A DNA stretch of 44,728 nucleotides from the NCBI RefSeq assembly GCF_001423105.1, contig NZ_LMNV01000005.1, positions 1-44,728 on the forward strand, read 5' to 3'. This stretch comes from Frondihabitans sp. Leaf304 (lineage in GTDB: Bacteria; Actinomycetota; Actinomycetes; Actinomycetales; Microbacteriaceae). A program made the position numbers and the translations under genes. Shown one piece after another: positions 32,416 to 38,628 of the stretch (its first letter is position 1; each line of letters begins with the position of its first letter). The notes beneath the pieces are model-generated. The model was not told where the DNA came from and ran no database searches. It was given only the letters and a program-made list of their open reading frames with translations.

Positions 32416-33150
32416 ATGGCACGCATCCTTGTGACAGGCTCCGCCGACGGTCTCGGCCGGGCAACCGCAGACACTCTCCTCGCCCAGGGCCACGACGTCA
32501 TCGTCCACGCCCGAAACGCCGACCGGGCCAAGACGCTCATCGACTTCGTCGATCGTGGCGCAGCCCTGATCATCGCTGACCTCTCAAAGCGGCGGGAAGC
32601 CCTCGATGCCGTCCATGGGCTGAACGACGTCGAAGCGGTGGATGCAGTTATTCACAATGCCGGCGTCTACTCCGGCGCGGCCGTCATCCCCGTCAACGTC
32701 GTCGCCCCTTACCTCTTCACCGCTCTGCTCCGCACACCGACGAGGCACGTCTATCTCAGCAGCGGTATGCACCGTGGCGGGCACGCCGATCTCGGCCGGC
32801 TGGACTGGGACGGTGAGAGGCCTTCGGGCAGCTATTCCGACAGCAAGCTGCTTGTGACAACCCTCGCCCTGGGCGTGGCCCGACGGTGGGCCCCCGCGGT
32901 CCTGGCGAACGCGGTGGACCCGGGATGGGTGCCGACAAAGATGGGAGGCGCTGGCGCGACCGATGATTTCGACCTCGGCCACCAGACGCAGGAACGACTC
33001 GTCACCGATCAGGGGCTGACCGTCACCGGGGGTTATTGGTTCCACGGGCAGCAGCAACAGCCGCACCCGTCCTCGCAGGACCCTAAGGTTCAGGATCAGC
33101 TGCTAGCGGCCCTCGCCGGAGCAACTGGGATAGAGCTACCGCGTCGCTGA
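32416..33150 (+). CDS. short-chain dehydrogenase/reductase
   Basis: 244 residues. The Rossmann motif GSADGLGRAT is at residues ~8-17. NAG is in VIHNAGVYSG, the active-site Ser in YLSSGMHRGG, and the catalytic Tyr-Lys pair in GSYSDSKLLV. ATG 32416 was chosen because the Rossmann fold starts there. The gene diverges from the CMD operon, and its last 15 bp overlap the end of the XRE regulator on the other strand. It probably is an NADPH-dependent reductase controlled by that regulator. Confidence 0.88.
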   Translation: MARILVTGSADGLGRATADTLLAQGHDVIVHARNADRAKTLIDFVDRGAALIIADLSKRREALDAVHGLNDVEAVDAVIHNAGVYSGAAVIPVNVVAPYLFTALLRTPTRHVYLSSGMHRGGHADLGRLDWDGERPSGSYSDSKLLVTTLALGVARRWAPAVLANAVDPGWVPTKMGGAGATDDFDLGHQTQERLVTDQGLTVTGGYWFHGQQQQPHPSSQDPKVQDQLLAALAGATGIELPRR

Positions 33151-34032
33151 CTCTTGACCCTCGGCGGTCTCGGAGGCCCGCATTGGCGCATTCCACGACG
33201 CGAGCAGCCGCAGCCGATCGGCGGTAGTGGACCCGGGCTCGGCTGTGTAGACCATGAGGACTAGACCTGGGTCTGCCGTGATGACGAGTTCTTCATAGGA
33301 GAGGATCAGTTCCCCGACCTCGGGGTGGTGGAACCGCTTCGTCCCGGACCCATGCGAGCGGACGTCATGGGCGCCCCACAACTCACGGAACGTGTCACTG
33401 CGCGTGGACAGTTCCCCGACGAGGTCCTGCATTTCGCGGTCGTGGGGGTCCCTTCCCGCATCTGCCCGCATGACCGCGACGCACATACCTGCGAACAGCT
33501 CCCAGTCAGGGTAGAAATTGTGGGACTCGGGGTCCAGGAACTGGAACCTGGCCAGGTTAGGGACGCCCGCCCCGTCACCGATGACAGACGTGTAGAACGC
33601 CCGAGCCAACGCGTTGGTTGCCAGGATGTTCTGCCTTTGATCGCGGACGACGGCAATCCCGTCCGTGATGACCGACAGAACCTGTTGCAAGCTCTGGCGG
33701 TGCACCTGATGAGAGCCTCGCCGCCCACGTGGCCTGGCCGCGAGACTGTCCCCGTCCGCGGCCCGCGCCAGATCAAAGAGGTGGCTTCGCTCGGGGTCCG
33801 TGAGCTGCAAAGCTCGAGCGACCGCCTCGAGGACACTGGAAGATGCGCCGGCAATCATGCCGCGTTCCAACCGGGCGTAGTACTCCACGCTGACCCCGGC
33901 AAGCGTGGCGACTTCGCCCCGGCGAAGGCCCTCCACGCGACGACGCCCACCCGCAGCAAGACCAGCCTGCTCAGGGGTGAGCCGTGCCCGCCTGGACATT
34001 AGAAACTCGCGAACGTCCTCTTTGTTATCCAC
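33136..34032 (-). CDS. XRE-family regulator with MmyB-like ligand domain
   Basis: 298 residues. The N-terminal helix-turn-helix is VREFLMSRRARLTPEQAGLAAGGRRRVEGLRRGEVATLAGVSVEYYARLERG. The C-terminal MmyB-like (PAS-type) domain includes DGIAVVRDQRQNILATNALARAFY and EELVITADPGLVLMVYTAEP. This is a common actinobacterial regulator that sits beside the SDR it controls. GTG 34032 fits the family N-terminus. It is convergent with the SDR gene. Confidence 0.88.
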   Translation of the reverse strand: MDNKEDVREFLMSRRARLTPEQAGLAAGGRRRVEGLRRGEVATLAGVSVEYYARLERGMIAGASSSVLEAVARALQLTDPERSHLFDLARAADGDSLAARPRGRRGSHQVHRQSLQQVLSVITDGIAVVRDQRQNILATNALARAFYTSVIGDGAGVPNLARFQFLDPESHNFYPDWELFAGMCVAVMRADAGRDPHDREMQDLVGELSTRSDTFRELWGAHDVRSHGSGTKRFHHPEVGELILSYEELVITADPGLVLMVYTAEPGSTTADRLRLLASWNAPMRASETAEGQESATR

Positions 34033-34233
34033 AACCCAGACACTACGACGGGCGATCAGGACAAGGCACTCCCTGACAGGGAACGGCTTATCGCGCAGAC
34101 TTGTAAAGATGCAATTTGCCTCCGCACTAGGCGAGGCGCGAGCCCGCTGCTTCGGTCTATACGTCAGAGCAGTGCCACCCTTTAGCGATCGGTGACTAAA
34201 GCACCTATGAGCGGGTGAGCTGTCTGACCCTTA

Positions 34234-34350
34234 GTGACTGCCGCCGTTCCAAACCACAACGGCGGAACCCCGTTTTGTTTCAACATCCTCGGGGCCCTTT
34301 TCATCGTCATCGTGATGGCCGTCGTCGTCTTAGGGCAGAGGCGCAAGTAG
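34234..34350 (+). CDS. 38-residue single-pass membrane protein
   Basis: A GTG-started ORF with the hydrophobic core NILGALFIVIVMAVVVLG (residues ~17-34), ending QRRK, which gives positive residues on the cytoplasmic side. The upstream ribosome site is weak, so the start is uncertain. I do not recognise a family. It could be a small stress or toxin-type membrane peptide, or a chance ORF; the clear helix followed by a basic tail is the only support. Confidence 0.35.
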   Translation: MTAAVPNHNGGTPFCFNILGALFIVIVMAVVVLGQRRK

Positions 34351-34514
34351 AGGTCACCTCGCCTCGAGCGGGGTTCCGGGCAGAGAGAAGCCCTCGACGA
34401 GCCCGGGGGCTACGAGTCGGGGGCTACATGCCGCCGGGTGAGGGGGGTCACTGGCGGCTCCCTACCGTCCTGGGGGCAGAACGGTGACGCCGACAGTACA
34501 CGGGCCGTGCCCGG

Positions 34515-34667
34515 TCAGTACGGGGCGACAGAGGTCATCACGTGGCCCTCGGGGAGCGTCGCGCGGGCCTGCGCGATCGCGTCGGCTGGGGTCGCCGCCT
34601 GCACCTCGATCACGGCCGCCGCGGCGGTGGTGTCGCCCTTGGGGCGGTGTCGCACGAACCACGTCAC
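34515..34667 (-). CDS. 50-residue hypothetical protein
   Basis: Starts with GTG at 34667, overlapping the TGA of the upstream gene (GTGA), which supports a real coupled gene. The sequence begins MTWFVRHRPKGDTT and contains AATPADAIAQARATLPEGHV, suggesting a small alpha/beta fold like those of phage- or plasmid-borne accessory genes. No function can be assigned. Confidence 0.55.
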   Translation of the reverse strand: MTWFVRHRPKGDTTAAAAVIEVQAATPADAIAQARATLPEGHVMTSVAPY

Positions 34668-35023
34668 GACGTCGACGTGACCCGCGCCGACACCGGCCAC
34701 TCCTCGGGCTCGGGGTGCAAGGAGCTGGTGAGGGCTGACAGCTCGTCCTCGTGCTGGATCATCCACGCGACGGCGCTGTTCAGGCTGTCCGTGCGGCGTA
34801 GCCACGGGCGGCCGCCGGCGTCATCTCGGCCGTAGGCACAGCAGTGGTAGACCACGACGCCGTGCTCGGTGCGGCTGAGGACGTAGCCGAGCGGGGCATC
34901 ACGGACACGGCGAACCTGCCACACCCCGAACGTGCCTGGTGCTGGCGGGACTGCGAGCGGGTGCGATGGGATTGGGCGGCGCAGAATCATCGCCGCCGCT
35001 TCACCTGACCCCTGAACTCCCAC
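34664..35023 (-). CDS. 119-residue hypothetical protein with a truncated paralogue at the right end
   Basis: Key stretches are RRPIPSHPLAVPPAPGTFG, WQVRRVRDAPLGYVL and AVAWMIQHEDELSAL. The first ~48 residues are clearly related to a broken copy at 44524-44670 on the same strand (CRPIPAHPLAIPPVPG ... WQVRR...PLGYVL). The start at GTG 35023 is supported because the preceding MxVQGxGE is conserved in both copies. It is coupled to the 50-residue gene downstream. The role is unknown, but the duplication flanking an accessory region suggests a mobile-element gene. Confidence 0.65.
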   Translation of the reverse strand: MGVQGSGEAAAMILRRPIPSHPLAVPPAPGTFGVWQVRRVRDAPLGYVLSRTEHGVVVYHCCAYGRDDAGGRPWLRRTDSLNSAVAWMIQHEDELSALTSSLHPEPEEWPVSARVTSTS

Positions 35024-35087
35024 AGCGGGATGGTACGTCTGACCTCCGACGCCGAGTGAGTGTCAGCCGGCGTCTTAGGGTGAGCCC

Positions 35088-36023
35088 ATGAACGAAGAGG
35101 GTGCGAACCGGCGTATTGGCTGGCAAATGACACTGCTTCGTTCAATCGAAGCACACGCGAAAACCATCTCGGAGGTAGACATAGCTCCCGCCGGCTCCGA
35201 ACTCGCCAGCGACGATTTGAGCTTGGCCCCGCATTACACGAGCCACCTGGTCACGTTCTGCCTCGGGATTGCCCATGACGCTTTCCACACCGCACGAATC
35301 ATCTGTGACACCGAGAATGGCAACCGGATTCCCTTCATCGGCTTGTACCCGCTTCTTCGCACCGCGATGGAAGCGTCGGCACTATGCACCTGGGTCTTGG
35401 CTCCAGACCCCCAGTCGGAGCGTCTGCGCCGATCTCTTGGCGCAAGGTGGTCCGATGTTATTCACGACGACCAAGCCGTTCGAGCAACTCTCCCCGCATC
35501 TTCGCTCGACGACAAAGAAGAAGCCTCGTCGAAAAACAGGCTCCTCAAAGAGAATTCAGCCAAAGTCCGTGCGCAGAAAAGCGAGCTTCGAAAGCTTGCA
35601 GAACGGCTTGACCTCGTAATCGAGGAGCACCGTGGAGTCCCAGGATTTGGCCCCATGTTCGATGACATTGCTGCTGACGTGAAGCTGCCCCTCGGCGAAG
35701 TCCGCGGCTCGTGGCACTTCATATCTGGCCTCACACACCCATCTCTTTCAAGAGCGACCGCGCTATCAGACATTAGGCGAATGTCGGCGTCAGTCGACGG
35801 AGTCTTCAAGGCGCGAATGACGGCAAACTCTGAGACTGTCGCTTTGGCCCTCGACGCTGCGCTGGTTGTCTATATCCGAGCCACTGGTTTGGTCGAAAAA
35901 AGGGGCGGACTCAGAAACATTTCCTGGCCTCAGCCCGGGGACATCAACCCGGCTCCGGTATGGAATGACACCACGAGCCAATCCCCATCGCAGGCCCACC
36001 GCGGGGCCTCTTTCCACCGCTGA
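35088..36023 (+). CDS. hypothetical helical protein (DUF5677-like)
   Basis: 311 residues, largely helical and soluble. GLYPLLRTAMEASALCTWVLAP ... RLRRSLGARWSDVIHDD is reminiscent of DUF5677-type proteins that begin with a 'LLRxxxEAxxxxxWLL' helix; RGSWHFISGLTHPSLSRA resembles the later His-containing helix of that group. No catalytic motif is certain. It is the first gene of the accessory region and follows 64 bp after the divergent 119-residue gene. The function is unknown. Confidence 0.7.
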   Translation: MNEEGANRRIGWQMTLLRSIEAHAKTISEVDIAPAGSELASDDLSLAPHYTSHLVTFCLGIAHDAFHTARIICDTENGNRIPFIGLYPLLRTAMEASALCTWVLAPDPQSERLRRSLGARWSDVIHDDQAVRATLPASSLDDKEEASSKNRLLKENSAKVRAQKSELRKLAERLDLVIEEHRGVPGFGPMFDDIAADVKLPLGEVRGSWHFISGLTHPSLSRATALSDIRRMSASVDGVFKARMTANSETVALALDAALVVYIRATGLVEKRGGLRNISWPQPGDINPAPVWNDTTSQSPSQAHRGASFHR

Positions 36024-36077
36024 CCACTGTCTGCCGCGGCGGGTTTGAGACACACCGCGTGGAGTAGGCGGCAAATT

Positions 36078-36122
36078 GACCTGTGGATAACTTTTTTGGA
36101 AAATAGACCTGTGGATAACTTT
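36078..36122. repeat. tandem DnaA boxes (candidate plasmid origin element)
   Basis: GACCTGTGGATAACTTT occurs at 36078-36094 and 36106-36122. Each copy contains TGTGGATAA, the exact complement of the consensus DnaA box TTATCCACA, 28 bp apart in the same orientation with AT-rich DNA between. This is the layout of an origin or of DnaA-responsive control. No replication-initiator gene is adjacent. Confidence 0.6.
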
Positions 36123-36133
36123 GTGGGGGACGC

Positions 36134-36166
36134 AAAAAAGACCCCCGCAAAAGCGGGAGTCTTTTT
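36134..36166. terminator. intrinsic terminator, bidirectional
   Basis: A GACCCCCGC / GCGGGAGTC stem with an AAAA loop is flanked by AAAAAA on the left and TTTTT on the right, so it works in both directions. It lies about 110 bp after the stop of the 311-residue gene and directly beside the DnaA boxes. Confidence 0.85.
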
Positions 36167-36635
36167 CACAGTTTTCGACCCATATTCCGGCAAGAATCCC
36201 TGGGTCGAGTGTTCGGACTAACAAGTTCACAGTACACGGGCTTGCCCCCAAAGCAGAACTTTTTGGCCTTGTGTTTTAGCTCTGCTTCCCAGTCGTGGCG
36301 CGGGATTTGAGGCTGGAGCCGTGCCCCCCGAAGGGGCTTCGAGAGAGCCTGTATTTGTCAAAATAGTTGAGCATGATCAGCCAATGTGGTAGGACCCTTC
36401 GATGCCTCATTTATCAAAGGTTTTGACGTGCGAGCGGGTGAATCCAGGAGTTGCGACACGCCCGAGAATACAAAAATCGCTGTGGAGAACTACAACGATG
36501 TAGTTCCGAACCATGATCCCGCTGTCGAGTGTTGGTGGCGCCGCTTAGGATTAGAGCACCTGACCAACAGGTCAGTCACAGTTCGCAACCTGGCATTCCG
36601 GCAGAATCCCACCAGGTTGCTCGGCTAACGAACGG

Positions 36636-36773
36636 ATGGCTATGTCCACCACCGCACCGCAGGAGCCCTCGCGCTCCTTGACCGCACTCGCCGCCTGCCT
36701 TCGAGAAGTACGTCTAGTTGTGCCCATGCTCGCTGCCGCGTCCGTAACCGTATGGGAGGCGTTCGGGCACTAG
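36636..36773 (+). CDS. 45-residue hypothetical protein
   Basis: ATG 36636 (or ATG 36642, with GGATGG just upstream) opens a frame reading MAMSTTAPQEPSRSLTALAA, with a mildly hydrophobic C-terminal half containing VVPMLAAASVTVWEAFG. A perfect-type terminator follows 35 bp after the stop, which supports a real transcription unit. The family is unknown. It could be an amphipathic or membrane-associated small protein. Confidence 0.4.
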   Translation: MAMSTTAPQEPSRSLTALAACLREVRLVVPMLAAASVTVWEAFGH

Positions 36774-36807
36774 CCCCAGCTTGTTCGCGCTGGAATCGCT
36801 GCCTGCT

Positions 36808-36839
36808 CAACAATGGTCGCCCCCGGGCGGCCATTGTTG
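36808..36839. terminator. intrinsic hairpin after the 45-residue gene
   Basis: CAACAATGGTCGCCC pairs with GGGCGGCCATTGTTG (15 bp, one T-G pair, 2-nt loop). It lies 35 bp downstream of the small ORF. The AT-rich outer stem substitutes for a T tract. Confidence 0.7.
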
Positions 36840-36906
36840 TGCGACGGAAGAATCAAACTCCACCTTTGAACGGCATCAATCGTGGTCGCGGGATGCACGT
36901 ACCGTT

Positions 36907-37010
36907 CGATAGCCGAGTAGCTATCGAGACGACCCTTTCATCGAGTACTTGGCGGGTGGCGAACGCTGATCTGCCCTAGCGTCTATCTCAGGCATCGTCT
37001 CGATGCTGAG
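36907..37010. repeat. two inverted repeats upstream of the par genes (centromere candidate)
   Basis: CGATAGC/GCTATCG (36907-36926, 6-nt loop) and CTCAGGCATCG/CGATGCTGAG (36987-37010, 3-nt loop) lie immediately before the parA remnant. In parAB loci the centromere or operator often consists of repeats in this place. They may instead mark the deletion junction that removed the parA 5' half. Confidence 0.4.
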
Positions 37011-37025
37011 AGGCAGAGTCATTAA

Positions 37026-37547
37026 TGCAACCCATCCCTCCGCCTACGCGCACGCTGCCCGGCTTTGCAGACCGCCGCGGTCGCAGCGGCGAGATGGGCT
37101 TTGGTCCCGGTAAAGACCGATAAGTCGAGTCGAAAGGGCCTTGGAGCCGTTGCATCCAGGCTTGACGCGGTCTTGTCCATCAACCCGACCCTTGATCTCC
37201 TCGGTGTTATGCTCACCGCCGTGGGATTGGGAGCGTCGGCTGTTCAGCGCGAAGCCCGGGAACAGATCGCGGCGCTCTTCAATGCTGATCATGAGGTCGT
37301 CTTCACAGCCATGGTCCGGCATAGTGAGGCCACTGCCCAGGCGACCAGGGAGCGGGGCCTTCTCGTGCACGAGCTCGACGAGCAGGTTCGAAAAGGGCCC
37401 AAATGGCACGAGATTCGACGTGGCGACGCTAAAGCGCAGTCTCAGGCACCCCGGAGTGCGTCTTCCGTGGCAGACGATCTGCAGGCTGTAGCTCAGGAGA
37501 TCGTGTCGCGTATGAGCGCTGCTGAAGCTCTCGAGGTCACGGCATGA
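37026..37547 (+). pseudogene. parA: parA remnant (ParA ATPase lacking its N-terminal half)
   Basis: From residue NPSLRLRARCPALQTAAVAAARWALVPVKTD onward the frame follows the second half of actinobacterial ParA partition ATPases (SSRKGLGAVASRLDAVL, NPTLDLLGVMLTAVG, REAREQIAALF, RHSEATAQATRERGLLVHEL). The Walker A/deviant P-loop half, about 120 residues, is missing: a TAA stands at 37023-37025, directly before the DxxPS-like motif, and no P-loop is visible upstream in any frame. The stop overlaps the next gene's start (ATGA). It cannot hydrolyse ATP as it stands. Confidence 0.7.
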
Positions 37548-37960
37548 GCGACACCCCTGATAGGTCTATCCGAGGGCTGGCGCCTCGCGGGGCGACCCCC
37601 GACTTCTCCCGGCTTCAACGACGCAACCGCATCACCCCCGCGGAACACGTTTTTGAGGCGATCCCCGATGCTCTCCCTGTCGAGGTGGCAGCACCCGAAC
37701 GAGGGCCGCTGGCGCCAAAACCGACCGCACTTGTGACCAGCGAGAGGGATCGGGTGGCGATGTACCTGGACGGGCGTCTTCGTGCCCGGGCACGGGAGGC
37801 GTACCGGGCGACCAGCCACCTCGAGGGAGACAAGAACTGGTCCGATTTCGTGGAACGGGCAATCCTCGCGGAGGTACTCCGACGAGAAACAGTCCACAAC
37901 GATGGCCAGACATACGCTGGCGACACCACACCGCTCTCTCCCGGCCGGCCACTCGGATAG
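37544..37960 (+). CDS. ParB-like centromere-binding protein
   Basis: 138 residues. The C-terminal part (VAMYLDGRLRARAREAYRATSHLEGDKNWSDFVERAILAEVLRRE) resembles the small ribbon-helix-helix-like partner encoded after parA on actinobacterial plasmids. The N-terminal part is basic and probably disordered (RGLAPRGATPDF...). It overlaps the parA remnant by 4 bp, the normal parAB arrangement. It would bind a centromere and recruit ParA, but its ParA partner here is truncated. Confidence 0.65.
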   Translation: MSDTPDRSIRGLAPRGATPDFSRLQRRNRITPAEHVFEAIPDALPVEVAAPERGPLAPKPTALVTSERDRVAMYLDGRLRARAREAYRATSHLEGDKNWSDFVERAILAEVLRRETVHNDGQTYAGDTTPLSPGRPLG

Positions 37961-38084
37961 ACCCATCTTGTTAGCAGAACCGTTGTCTTAGGGACTGAGG
38001 AGTCAAAAACTACATCAGCAGTTCCCATTGTTGAATGGTGTGACCGAGACACTCGGCATGGTTCTGCATGCTTCGGGCATGACA

Positions 38085-38117
38085 AAGGCGGCAGTAGCCC
38101 TAGGCTCCTGCCGCCTT
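38085..38117. terminator. intrinsic terminator after the par genes
   Basis: A perfect 10-bp stem, AAGGCGGCAG / CTGCCGCCTT, with a 13-nt loop is followed by CTT. It lies 125 bp after the parB-like gene and before a convergent membrane-protein gene. Confidence 0.75.
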
Positions 38118-38228
38118 CTTGCGGACTTGGACGAGGTTATGTTTAAAAAATCGGCTTCAGTCTCGGCGGACCCATGACGGGACCGAGATTCATAAGTGGA
38201 GCTGCAGTCTCGCGAGTGCAGACCTGTT

Positions 38229-38615
38229 CTAAATCGATGCAGCCGCGTTTATCCAAACCACGCAGAGGACAGTGACGACTACAAGCACTCCTGAAGACGC
38301 AAGCGGTACCCAGGTCTTGCTTGATCGTCGTACCTGAAGAATCAATGAACCAACCACCGTAAACAAAGTACAGAATATTAAAGCCGAAATAAAAATTACA
38401 TTGGTTTTGTCCACTACCGAATAGTCGCATTGCTTGCCGGTACCGGATCCAGGACCGCATCCAGTAAAGGCGAACGAACTAGTGACGAGTTCGTAGGCGC
38501 AAACCACTGAGACGAAAAGCTGCAGAACGCAAGCCCCCACGAATCTGCTAAAGCTGATTCCCGGAGCGGGCGGTTTTCCGTCGAGTGCTGAGTTGTCTTT
38601 CACGAGTCCGTCCAT
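38229..38615 (-). CDS. small polytopic membrane protein, unknown
   Basis: 128 residues with three hydrophobic helices (about 23-48, 72-92 and 100-122). A loop rich in Cys/Gly (TGCGPGSGTGKQCDYSVV) lies between helices 1 and 2 and probably forms a disulphide outside the cell. The layout resembles small Microbacteriaceae membrane proteins with a 'C...CDY' loop, such as DUF6264-like proteins, but the match is loose. It lies 13 bp downstream of the cutinase gene and is probably co-transcribed with it. Confidence 0.6.
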   Translation of the reverse strand: MDGLVKDNSALDGKPPAPGISFSRFVGACVLQLFVSVVCAYELVTSSFAFTGCGPGSGTGKQCDYSVVDKTNVIFISALIFCTLFTVVGSLILQVRRSSKTWVPLASSGVLVVVTVLCVVWINAAASI

Positions 38616-38628
38616 TTGCTTCTTTCAA

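Larger units (their letters stand above)
36024..36635. other. non-coding stretch with DnaA boxes and a terminator
   Basis: Apart from the DnaA boxes and the hairpin listed separately, I see no convincing gene in these 612 bp. The segment 36078-36125 is AT-rich for this genome. An open frame at 36386-36628 has no ribosome site or family signature. The stretch could be part of a plasmid replication origin. Confidence 0.5.

Noticed and set aside
36386-36628. 80-codon plus-strand open frame between the DnaA boxes and the 45-residue gene
   Set aside because: It starts with GTG without a ribosome site, shows no family signature and has irregular composition; probably chance.
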